Part shown: one piece after another, positions 1 through 7,641 of the stretch | How positions within the stretch are numbered: position 1 is the first letter of the stretch | Layout of the letters: the number at the start of each line of letters is the position of its first letter | NCBI RefSeq assembly: GCF_014650715.1 | Contig: NZ_BMVM01000006.1 | Coordinates: forward strand, 124,001-188,000 | DNA: 64,000 nucleotides | Direction: 5' to 3' | Source: Streptomyces bluensis | Lineage (GTDB): Bacteria > Actinomycetota > Actinomycetes > Streptomycetales > Streptomycetaceae | Translations under genes and position numbers: made by a program | Notes under the pieces: generated by a model | Databases searched by the model: none | What the model saw: only the letters and a program-made list of their open reading frames with translations | What the model was told of the DNA's origin: nothing

Positions 1-261
1 CCGACAGGGGTTGCGCCGCGCACCGTTCGGCGCCGGGGATGGAATGCGACTGCGAGGGGGGCGACGGGCGATGCACGGCCTATGGACGAACGATCCGACG
101 CGGCGGGGCCGTCGACGGCGACCCTTGCAGGGCGCGACGGCCAGACAGGGTCACAGCGGTCACGGCCATCACCAAGGCGGTCACACCGGCCGCAGGGCCC
201 ACACACATCCGGCGGCCCGGGACCAGCGGGACGCGGGAGCGGCACGGACGGAGGAGACCCG

Positions 262-3200
262 GTGAGCGCCCGGTCGTCGTCCGCCACCACGCTCAACCCG
301 ACGCTGCCGGCACAGCCGTTGACGGGCCGGGAGCCGACCGGCGCGCCGGCCCTGCGCGGCGGCTCCGTGACGAGCGTGCGCTCACAGCTCGTGCTGGCCC
401 TGGTGTGCGCGGGATACGCCGTCGGCGCCGCGCTCGGCTGGGGTTCGCCGTACGTGGCGCTCATCATGGGCGACTTCGGGCTGAGCGCCGCCGCGGTCGC
501 CGCGGCCGTGTCCTGCTTCCGCTACGCGCGCAGCCGCCGCAGCCGCTTTCGCCCCGCCTGGCTGCTGTTCGCGCTGTCCTCCATGATGGCGGCGCTCGGC
601 AACCTGGTCTGGGGATGGTACGAGGTCGTACTGCGCCGTCCCATGCCCGACCCGAGCTATGCCGATCTGTTCTTCCTGTGCTTCGCGCCACCCGCCATCG
701 TCGGCCTGCTCGTCCTGGCCAAGAGGCCCGTGACCAAGGCCGGCTGGGTCTGCCTGGCGCTGGACGCCTGGCTGATCGGCGGCTCGCTGGTCACGCTCTC
801 CTGGAGCCTGGCACTCGCGCAAGCCGCGAAGGACGACGGCGACGTCGCGCACACGGCGCTCTCACTCGCCTACCCGCTCCTCGACATCGCCCTGGTCAGC
901 ATGGTGCTCGCCTTGCACTTCCGGCGCTCGGCGGTCAACCGCTCCGCGGTGAACACCGCGATCGGCGCACTCGCGCTCACTGTCATGTGCGACGCCCTGT
1001 TCACCTCACCCCTGCTGCACAACAGCTACCGCTCCGGACAGCTCCTTGACGCGGGCTGGTTCGCGGGCTCGCTGCTGCTCGCGTACGCCCCCTGGGTCAG
1101 CCACCGGCGCGGCCGGCCGGCCGCAGACAGCCACCCCGCGGCCGGGGACACCACGGCCCAGCACACCACGGACGGACACGCGCGCGTGGTGCACGAGCAC
1201 GCCCCAGGGCAGTCACACGAGAGCAAACGGCAAGAAACCGTACGGGACGAAACCCCACGGCACCAAGCGCAACGACCCGAAGCAGACCGCCACGACGGAC
1301 ACCAGGGAGGAGATGTGCACATGCTCCTCCAGGGAGTAGGACTCAGCCGCTGCCCGGCCACCCGTCCGATCACCGGCTCGCTGGCCGCGCTGACTCCCTA
1401 CCTGGCCGCCGCCGTCTGCACCCTGGGCATCCTCTACAACGTGCTCAACGGCCGCAGCGTCGACCGCGTGGTGCTCATCACCGCCTGCACCGTCGTGCTC
1501 GCGCTCGTCGTACGCCAGGGCATCATGCTCCTCGACAACATCACCCTCACCCAGGAACTGGCCCAGAAGGAGAACCATTTCCGCTCCCTGGTGCAGGGCT
1601 CCAGCGACGTCATCATGATCGCCGCCCCCAGCGGCATACTGAGGTATGTCAGCCCCGCCGCCGCCGGTGTGTACGGGCGCCCCGCCGAGGAGCTCGTCGG
1701 GACCGAACTCGCCTCGCTCATCCACCCGGAGGACCTGGGCTGCGTGGTGCACGAAGTGCGCCGCTTCCTCGCCGCCGATCCCCTCGAAGAAGCCACCACC
1801 CGCATCGAGTGCCGCTTCAGGTCCGGCTACGGCGCCTGGCTGAACGTGGAATCGACGGTCAACCGCCACCACGGCGGCCTCATCTTCAACAGCCGGGACG
1901 TGACCGAGAGGGTGCGCCTCCAGGCGCAACTCCAGCACAACGCCGAGCACGACCCGCTCACCGACCTGCCCAACCGCGCGCTGTTCACCAAGCGCGTGCA
2001 GCAGGCCCTGTCCGGCCGCCGCGCCACGGACCGGGGCGTCGCCCTGCGCAACACGGCGGTCCTCTTCATCGACCTCGACGGTTTCAAGGCCGTCAACGAC
2101 ACGATCGGCCACCAGGCCGGGGACGAACTGCTGATCCAGGCCGCCCGCAGACTCCACGACGCGGTCCGGCACGGGGACACCGCCTCCCGCCTGGGCGGCG
2201 ACGAGTTCGCGGCCCTCATCGTGGGGGACAACACCCGCGACCGCGCCGCACGCGAGCGGCACATCTTCGAGCTCGCCGACCGGCTCCGGGTCACCCTCTC
2301 GCAGCCGTACATCATCGACGGCAACGAGGTGCGGGTGGCCGCCTCCATCGGCGTCGCCTTCGCGGAGCCGGGTCTCGGCGCGGGCGAGCTGCTGCGCAAC
2401 GCCGACCTCGCCATGTACCGCGCCAAGGCCTCCGGCAAGGGCCGCGTCGAGCTGTACGCCCCTCAGATGCAGCAGGACGTCGTACGCAAGGCCGAGCTGG
2501 CCACACGGCTGCGCGCGGCCCTGCACGACGGCGAGTTCACGCTGCTGCACCAGCCCGTCGTGGCGCTCCAGAGCGGCCGGATCACATCAGTCACGGCGCA
2601 GGCCCGCTGGCGCTCGTCCCAGGGGGTGCTCTTCACCCCCGCCGAGTTCCTGCGGGTCTCCGAGGACAGCGACAGGACCGCCGAGCTGGACCGCTGGTTG
2701 CTGGAGGAGGCCGTCGAGCAGGCCGCCGAGCGCACCGCGGCCGGAGTCGGCGTGCCGGTGACCGTCCGGATGCGGGCCCGGCGCCTGCTGGACCGCTCAC
2801 TGCCCGCCGGTTCCATCGAGTCGCTCCTGACCCGCCACGGACTCCCTTCCGGCGCCCTGGTGATCGAGCTGGCGGACATCGACTCCCGCCTCTGTCTGGA
2901 CGATCTGGAGCGACGGCTGAGCCACCTCAGGCGGCTCGGCGTCCGGATCGCCCTGGACGGGTTCGGCGGCGGCCACGCGGCGATCACGCTGCTGAGGCGC
3001 CTCCCCGTCGACATCCTCACACTCGACCGCGGCCTGGTCGAGGGGATCGTCGAGTCACCGCGGCTGCACAAGATCACCAGCGGGCTGCTGCGTATCGCGG
3101 CGGATCTGGGCATGCAGTCGCTCGCGGACGGGGTGGACCTCCCCGAGCAGGTGATCGCCCTGCGTGCGATGGGGTGCAGCCACGGACAGGGCGCGGCCTT

Positions 3201-3405
3201 CTCCACGCCGCTGGACGAGTTCCGGCTGCGCCGGGTGCTGTCCGCGGGACACTGTCCGGTTCCCCACGGACCGGCGGAGCCCGTGTTCGCGGGCAGCGTG
3301 AGAGAGCCGAAGGGGCGCGTCGGTGTCGAGGGCGCGACCGTACAAAGGCCCGAAGGGCTGAGCACGGTCGTGGCCTCCACACCGACGGTGGCGCCCCGGG
3401 GGTGA
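262..3405 (+). CDS. Membrane-anchored PAS-GGDEF-EAL cyclic di-GMP protein with degenerate EAL domain
   Basis: Probable c-di-GMP turnover protein of 1047 aa. The first ~280 residues form an array of hydrophobic segments. A His-rich hydrophilic linker (about residues 285-355) follows, then two more membrane helices. A PAS domain lies at about 437-550, a GGDEF domain with intact GGDEF signature (RLGGDEFAAL) near 643-650, and an EAL-type domain at about 755-995. The EAL signature reads AQARW instead of EALxRW, DDFG reads DGFG and AEGVE reads ADGVD. The cyclase half therefore looks active and the phosphodiesterase half looks catalytically dead. GTG 262 is chosen because GGAGGAG precedes it and the 60 codons upstream have no domain-like composition. 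The last ~30 codons overlap a 101-nt repeated element (3312-3412). I cannot assign a cdg/rmd name with certainty. Confidence 0.88.
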   Translation: MSARSSSATTLNPTLPAQPLTGREPTGAPALRGGSVTSVRSQLVLALVCAGYAVGAALGWGSPYVALIMGDFGLSAAAVAAAVSCFRYARSRRSRFRPAWLLFALSSMMAALGNLVWGWYEVVLRRPMPDPSYADLFFLCFAPPAIVGLLVLAKRPVTKAGWVCLALDAWLIGGSLVTLSWSLALAQAAKDDGDVAHTALSLAYPLLDIALVSMVLALHFRRSAVNRSAVNTAIGALALTVMCDALFTSPLLHNSYRSGQLLDAGWFAGSLLLAYAPWVSHRRGRPAADSHPAAGDTTAQHTTDGHARVVHEHAPGQSHESKRQETVRDETPRHQAQRPEADRHDGHQGGDVHMLLQGVGLSRCPATRPITGSLAALTPYLAAAVCTLGILYNVLNGRSVDRVVLITACTVVLALVVRQGIMLLDNITLTQELAQKENHFRSLVQGSSDVIMIAAPSGILRYVSPAAAGVYGRPAEELVGTELASLIHPEDLGCVVHEVRRFLAADPLEEATTRIECRFRSGYGAWLNVESTVNRHHGGLIFNSRDVTERVRLQAQLQHNAEHDPLTDLPNRALFTKRVQQALSGRRATDRGVALRNTAVLFIDLDGFKAVNDTIGHQAGDELLIQAARRLHDAVRHGDTASRLGGDEFAALIVGDNTRDRAARERHIFELADRLRVTLSQPYIIDGNEVRVAASIGVAFAEPGLGAGELLRNADLAMYRAKASGKGRVELYAPQMQQDVVRKAELATRLRAALHDGEFTLLHQPVVALQSGRITSVTAQARWRSSQGVLFTPAEFLRVSEDSDRTAELDRWLLEEAVEQAAERTAAGVGVPVTVRMRARRLLDRSLPAGSIESLLTRHGLPSGALVIELADIDSRLCLDDLERRLSHLRRLGVRIALDGFGGGHAAITLLRRLPVDILTLDRGLVEGIVESPRLHKITSGLLRIAADLGMQSLADGVDLPEQVIALRAMGCSHGQGAAFSTPLDEFRLRRVLSAGHCPVPHGPAEPVFAGSVREPKGRVGVEGATVQRPEGLSTVVASTPTVAPRG

Positions 3406-3412
3406 ACGAGCC
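3312..3412 (+). repeat. 101-nt structured dispersed element, copy A
   Basis: This stretch matches 60318-60418 at the same length (101 nt). The outer stem GGGGCGC/GCGCCCC and the core GGCCCGAAGGGCTGAGC plus ACGGTCG are identical. A middle stem is conserved in pairing but not in sequence (TCGGTGT/ACACCGA here, CCGGTGT/ACACCGG in copy B). The 3' end GAACGAGCC differs from copy B at one base. Copy A covers the stop codon region of the GGDEF/EAL gene and ends about 100 nt before the ilvB promoter. It could be a structured RNA, a palindromic repeat family or a protein-binding site. Confidence 0.7.
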
Positions 3413-3513
3413 GGAGAACGGGGCCGCCCCAGGGCGTACACCAGTGGAGTGCCCGCGGTTCACGGAGGCGGTACGCCCTTCAGCTCACATCATGAGACTC
3501 CCGTCCCACCCGC

Positions 3514-3541
3514 TTGACACGTGGTGTGCGCCGGGTAGAGG
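3514..3541 (+). promoter_or_regulatory. Promoter of the ilvB leader
   Basis: TTGACA at 3514-3519 and TAGAGG at 3536-3541 are separated by 16 bp, a good match to a housekeeping (HrdB-type) promoter. Transcription would start about 3548, only a few bases before the leader-peptide ATG at 3551, so the leader peptide is probably translated from a nearly leaderless RNA. Confidence 0.65.
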
Positions 3542-3550
3542 GTCTGTGCC

Positions 3551-3592
3551 ATGCGCACCCGAATTCTCGTACTTGGACAGCGCGTCGGCTGA
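3551..3592 (+). CDS. ilvB leader peptide
   Basis: A 13-codon reading frame encodes MRTRILVLGQRVG. It contains a run Ile-Leu-Val-Leu, all the products of the pathway encoded downstream. Position just after the promoter and before a strong terminator hairpin (3647-3680) is the arrangement expected of ribosome-mediated attenuation. A competing stem GCTGGGG (3594-3600)/CCCCAGC (3622-3628) starts right after the stop codon. Such leaders before actinobacterial ilvB are known; the pairing details here are my reading. Confidence 0.75.
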   Translation: MRTRILVLGQRVG

Positions 3593-3646
3593 AGCTGGGG
3601 CCCACCGGACGACCACCGGAACCCCAGCGACCGTATCCGGCGCGCT

Positions 3647-3680
3647 CCCCTCGCTTGCCTCACGGCACGAGGGGTTTTTT
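3647..3680 (+). terminator. ilvB attenuator terminator
   Basis: The stem CCCCTCG (3647-3653)/CGAGGGG (3668-3674) is extended by an inner TGCC/GGCA stem and followed by six T residues (3675-3680). It lies between the BCAA leader peptide and ilvB, so it should stop transcription when charged BCAA tRNAs are plentiful. Confidence 0.8.
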
Positions 3681-3765
3681 GTTGCACAGGCACCTGTCGC
3701 ACACCGAACAAACCTCGCAAAAACCCTCGCATAACCCTCGCAAAAACCTCAGCATCGAGAAGAGA

Positions 3766-5625
3766 ATGCCGATGACCGAGCAGGCCACCGGGGCCCACCA
3801 TCCGCAGCCGCGGCCCCGATCCGGAGGACAGCAGTCCGCGACCGTCGAGCACGTGACGGGAGCGCAGTCCCTCATCCGCTCGCTTGAGGAGGTCGGGGCC
3901 GAGACGGTATTCGGCATTCCCGGGGGAGCCATCCTTCCGGCGTACGACCCGCTGATGGACTCGACTCGGGTGCGCCATGTGCTGGTCCGTCACGAGCAGG
4001 GCGCCGGCCACGCGGCCACCGGTTACGCGCAGGCCACCGGCAAGGTCGGGGTGTGCATGGCGACGTCCGGTCCGGGCGCCACCAACCTGGTGACCCCGAT
4101 CGCGGACGCGCACATGGACTCCGTGCCGCTGGTCGCGATCACCGGGCAGGTCGCCTCCAAGGCGATCGGCACGGACGCCTTCCAGGAGGCGGACATCGTC
4201 GGCATCACCATGCCGGTCACCAAGCACAACTTCCTGGTCACCGCGGCCGAGGACATCCCGCGGGTGATCGCGCAGGCGTTCCACATCGCCTCCACCGGCC
4301 GCCCGGGGCCCGTCCTCGTCGACATCGCCAAGGACGCCCTCCAGGCGCAGACCACCTTCTCCTGGCCACCCGTCATGGACCTGCCCGGCTACCGGCCCGT
4401 CACCAAGCCGCACGCCAAGCAGATCCGCGAGGCCGCCAAGCTGATCACCGCCGCCAAGCGCCCGGTCCTGTACGTCGGCGGCGGTGTCATCAAGTCCCGC
4501 GCCACCGCCGAGCTGAAGGTCCTCGCGGAGCTCACCGGAGCGCCCGTCACCACCACCCTGATGGCGCTCGGCGCGTTCCCCGACAGCCACCCGCTGCACG
4601 TGGGAATGCCGGGCATGCACGGTTCGGTCACCGCCGTCACCGCGCTGCAGAAGGCCGACCTGATCGTCGCTCTCGGCGCCCGCTTCGACGACCGCGTCAC
4701 CGGCAAGCTGGACAGCTTCGCCCCGTACGCCAAGATCGTCCACGCCGACATCGACCCGGCCGAGATCGGCAAGAACCGCGCCGCCGACGTGCCGATCGTC
4801 GGTGACGCCCGCGAGGTCATCGCCGACCTGGTCCAGGCCGTCCAGAGGGAGCACAGCGAGGGCCACCAGGGGGACTACACCGCCTGGTGGACCGACCTGA
4901 ACCGCTGGCGCGAGACCTACCCGCTCGGCTACGACCAGCCCGGCGACGGCTCGCTCTCCCCGCAGCAGGTCATCGAGCGCATCGGCCAACTCGCCCCGGA
5001 GGGCACGATCTTCGCGGCGGGCGTCGGCCAGCACCAGATGTGGGCCGCCCACTTCATCCAGTACGACAAGCCCGCGACCTGGCTGAACTCCGGCGGCGCC
5101 GGGACGATGGGGTACGCGGTCCCCGCCGCGATGGGCGCCAAGGCCGGAGCGCCGGACCGGGCCGTCTGGGCCATCGACGGCGACGGCTGCTTCCAGATGA
5201 CCAACCAGGAGCTCACCACCTGCGCCCTGAACAACATCCCGATCAAGGTCGCCATCATCAACAACGGCGCCCTCGGGATGGTCCGCCAGTGGCAGACCCT
5301 GTTCTACAACCAGCGCTACTCCAACACCGTCCTGCACAGCGGCCCCGAGGCAGACGGAAAGCAGCCGAGCGCCGGCACCCGCGTCCCCGACTTCGTGAAG
5401 CTGTCGGAGGCCATGGGCTGCCACGCGATCCGCTGTGAGTCGCCGGACGAGCTCGACAAGGTCATCGAGGAGGCGAACTCGATCAACGACCGCCCGGTCG
5501 TCATCGACTTCATCGTCCACGAGGACGCGATGGTCTGGCCGATGGTCGCCGCCGGCACCTCCAACGACGAGATCATGGCCGCCCGGGACGTCCGCCCCGA
5601 CTTCGGCGACAACGAAGACGACTGA
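3766..5625 (+). CDS. ilvB: Acetolactate synthase large subunit
   Basis: Catalytic subunit of acetohydroxyacid synthase (619 aa). It condenses two pyruvates to acetolactate (Val/Leu) or pyruvate with 2-oxobutyrate (Ile). The three-domain thiamine-diphosphate fold is complete. The N-terminal part carries GIPGGAILP and HEQGAGHAA, whose Glu activates the cofactor; a central FAD-type domain follows; the C-terminal GDGCFQ...NN motif binds Mg-ThDP. ATG 3766 follows a GAGAAGAG ribosome site; an ATG two codons later is possible. ilvN begins 21 bp after the stop, so the two subunits are co-transcribed. Expression should be controlled by the leader peptide and attenuator upstream. Confidence 0.96.
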   Translation: MPMTEQATGAHHPQPRPRSGGQQSATVEHVTGAQSLIRSLEEVGAETVFGIPGGAILPAYDPLMDSTRVRHVLVRHEQGAGHAATGYAQATGKVGVCMATSGPGATNLVTPIADAHMDSVPLVAITGQVASKAIGTDAFQEADIVGITMPVTKHNFLVTAAEDIPRVIAQAFHIASTGRPGPVLVDIAKDALQAQTTFSWPPVMDLPGYRPVTKPHAKQIREAAKLITAAKRPVLYVGGGVIKSRATAELKVLAELTGAPVTTTLMALGAFPDSHPLHVGMPGMHGSVTAVTALQKADLIVALGARFDDRVTGKLDSFAPYAKIVHADIDPAEIGKNRAADVPIVGDAREVIADLVQAVQREHSEGHQGDYTAWWTDLNRWRETYPLGYDQPGDGSLSPQQVIERIGQLAPEGTIFAAGVGQHQMWAAHFIQYDKPATWLNSGGAGTMGYAVPAAMGAKAGAPDRAVWAIDGDGCFQMTNQELTTCALNNIPIKVAIINNGALGMVRQWQTLFYNQRYSNTVLHSGPEADGKQPSAGTRVPDFVKLSEAMGCHAIRCESPDELDKVIEEANSINDRPVVIDFIVHEDAMVWPMVAAGTSNDEIMAARDVRPDFGDNEDD

Positions 5626-5646
5626 GCCAGAGAGACGCAACCAGCC

Positions 5647-6174
5647 ATGTCCAAGCACACGCTCTCCGTCCTGGTGGAGAACACCCCGGGCATCCTCGCC
5701 CGGATCGCCGCCCTGTTCTCCCGCCGCGGCTTCAACATCGACTCCCTCGCGGTCGGGGTCACCGAGCACCCGGAGATCTCCCGCATCACCATCGTCGTGA
5801 ACGTGATCGAGGAACTGCCCCTCGAACAGGTCACCAAGCAGCTCAACAAGCTCGTCAACGTGCTGAAGATCGTCGAGCTGGAGCCGGCGCAGGCCGTTCA
5901 GCGTGAACTCGTTCTGGTGAAGGTGCGCGCCGACAACGAGACGCGCTCCCAGATCGTCGAGATCGTCCAGCTGTTCCGCGCCAAGACCGTCGACGTCTCC
6001 CCGGAGGCCGTCACCATCGAGGCCACCGGCAGCAGCGACAAGCTGTCGGCCATGCTCAAGATGCTGGAGCCGTACGGCATCAAGGAGCTCGTCCAGTCCG
6101 GCACGATCGCGATCGGCCGCGGCGCCCGTTCGATCACGGACCGGTCGCTGCGGGCACTGGACCGGTCGGCGTAA
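5647..6174 (+). CDS. ilvN: Acetolactate synthase small (regulatory) subunit
   Basis: Regulatory subunit (175 aa) that activates IlvB and confers valine feedback inhibition. The N-terminal ACT domain begins LSVLVENTPGILARIAALFSRRGF and is followed by the C-terminal ALS_ss domain (about residues 85-160). Length is normal for the family. It sits 21 bp downstream of ilvB and 141 bp upstream of ilvC, in the classical ilvBNC order. Confidence 0.96.
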   Translation: MSKHTLSVLVENTPGILARIAALFSRRGFNIDSLAVGVTEHPEISRITIVVNVIEELPLEQVTKQLNKLVNVLKIVELEPAQAVQRELVLVKVRADNETRSQIVEIVQLFRAKTVDVSPEAVTIEATGSSDKLSAMLKMLEPYGIKELVQSGTIAIGRGARSITDRSLRALDRSA

Positions 6175-6203
6175 CACTCGAAGAGAGCCGTACACGACCG
6201 GAA

Positions 6204-6233
6204 ACGGGCGGTCGGCAGGCGTCGGCCGCCCGT
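6204..6233 (+). terminator. Stem-loop between ilvN and ilvC
   Basis: ACGGGCGG (6204-6211) pairs with CCGCCCGT (6226-6233). There is no T tract. It may reduce read-through or mark an RNA processing point inside the ilvBNC unit. Confidence 0.4.
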
Positions 6234-6315
6234 ATTCCGAGACCCCGAAACCCCCACCGACCCCACCGTCATACGGTGGGACGCAACACCTGCACTCCCA
6301 AGGAGAGAACCCAAA

Positions 6316-7317
6316 GTGGCCGAGCTGTTCTACGACGCTGACGCCGACCTGTCCATCATCCAGGGCCGCAAGGTCGCGGTCATCGGCTACGGCAGCCAGG
6401 GCCACGCCCACGCCCTGTCGCTGCGCGACTCGGGTGTCGACGTCCGCGTCGGTCTCCACGAGGGCTCCACGTCCAAGGCGAAGGCCGAGGAGCAGGGCCT
6501 GCGTGTGGTGACCCCGTCCGAGGCCGCCGCCGAGGCCGACGTCATCATGATCCTCGTCCCGGACCCCATCCAGGCCCAGGTCTACGAGGAGCACATCGCC
6601 CCGAACCTGAACGACGGCGACGCCCTGTTCTTCGGCCACGGCCTGAACATCCGCTACGGCTTCATCAAGCCCCCGGCCGGCGTCGACGTCTGCATGGTCG
6701 CCCCCAAGGGCCCGGGCCACCTGGTCCGCCGCCAGTACGAGGAGGGCCGCGGCGTTCCGTGCATCGCCGCCGTCGAGCAGGACGCCACCGGCAACGCCTT
6801 CGCGCTCGCCCTGTCGTACGCCAAGGGCATCGGCGGCACCCGCGCCGGCGTCATCAAGACGACCTTCACCGAGGAGACCGAGACCGACCTGTTCGGCGAG
6901 CAGGCCGTCCTCTGCGGTGGTACGGCCGCGCTGGTGAAGGCCGGTTTCGAGACGCTGACCGAGGCCGGCTACCAGCCGGAGATCGCGTACTTCGAGTGCC
7001 TGCACGAGCTGAAGCTGATCGTCGACCTCATGTACGAGGGCGGCCTGGAGAAGATGCGCTGGTCGATCTCCGAGACCGCCGAGTGGGGCGACTACGTCAC
7101 CGGCCCGCGCATCATCACCGACGCCACCAAGGCCGAGATGAAGAAGGTCCTCGCCGAGATCCAGGACGGCTCGTTCGCCCAGGCCTGGATGGACGAGTAC
7201 CACGGCGGTCTGAAGAAGTACAACGAGTACAAGACCCAGGACTCGGAGCACCTGCTGGAGACCACCGGCAAGGAGCTGCGCAAGCTGATGAGCTGGGTGA
7301 ACGACGAGGACGCGTAG
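6316..7317 (+). CDS. ilvC: Ketol-acid reductoisomerase (NADP+)
   Basis: Class I ketol-acid reductoisomerase (333 aa). It isomerises and reduces acetolactate or acetohydroxybutyrate to the dihydroxyacid, the second common step of Val/Leu/Ile synthesis. GYGSQGHAHA near residue 24 is the Rossmann nucleotide loop. The all-alpha C-terminal domain holds the Mg-binding Asp/Glu cluster, including EETETDLFGEQ and the later LHELKLIVDL helix. GTG 6316 follows AGGAGAG. Length and order match the usual ilvBNC operon; the 141-bp gap to ilvN contains a stem-loop, so a separate promoter cannot be excluded. Confidence 0.96.
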   Translation: MAELFYDADADLSIIQGRKVAVIGYGSQGHAHALSLRDSGVDVRVGLHEGSTSKAKAEEQGLRVVTPSEAAAEADVIMILVPDPIQAQVYEEHIAPNLNDGDALFFGHGLNIRYGFIKPPAGVDVCMVAPKGPGHLVRRQYEEGRGVPCIAAVEQDATGNAFALALSYAKGIGGTRAGVIKTTFTEETETDLFGEQAVLCGGTAALVKAGFETLTEAGYQPEIAYFECLHELKLIVDLMYEGGLEKMRWSISETAEWGDYVTGPRIITDATKAEMKKVLAEIQDGSFAQAWMDEYHGGLKKYNEYKTQDSEHLLETTGKELRKLMSWVNDEDA

Positions 7318-7641
7318 CACTCCGCGGGTTCGGCCGTGACCCCGGGCCCGCCCGGTGTTCGCGGTCGGACCCGCCCGTCGGGCGAACCTTCCGGAGAAGC
7401 ACGTGACGCGCCCGTCACGCCACTACACTGCCGTACTACATACGCGTCAGGCCCACAGCGTCGTGCGTCTTCCACGCGGCCAAGCGACACCGAAGAAGTC
7501 CAGGCACGTCCCCACGCCGCCCGGCACAAGCCTCCCCCACCGCGGCGGGCGCGGGAACGCACCCGCCTCTCCGGTGCCACACCCCTCCACCGCCAGCGGC
7601 CGTCGGGACGGCCGTCCGCATTGGACATGTAGAGGACTCAC
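7318..7641 (+). promoter_or_regulatory. Intergenic region ilvC-serA
   Basis: A 324-bp gap. The only promoter-like signal I see is TACACT at 7424-7429 with a weak GTGACG at 7403-7408. No convincing gene, leader peptide or attenuator hairpin is visible. Confidence 0.35.

Noticed and set aside
1..261. In-frame extension of the GGDEF/EAL protein from ATG 82
   Set aside because: The extra 60 residues are Gly/Pro/Arg/Ser-rich with no domain character, and GTG 262 has a much better ribosome site.
3490..7320. A very long open frame antisense to ilvB, ilvN and ilvC
   Set aside because: Long antisense frames are normal in 70+ percent GC DNA; the translation is Val/Asp/Gly/Arg-rich shadow sequence without domains, and the sense genes are certain.
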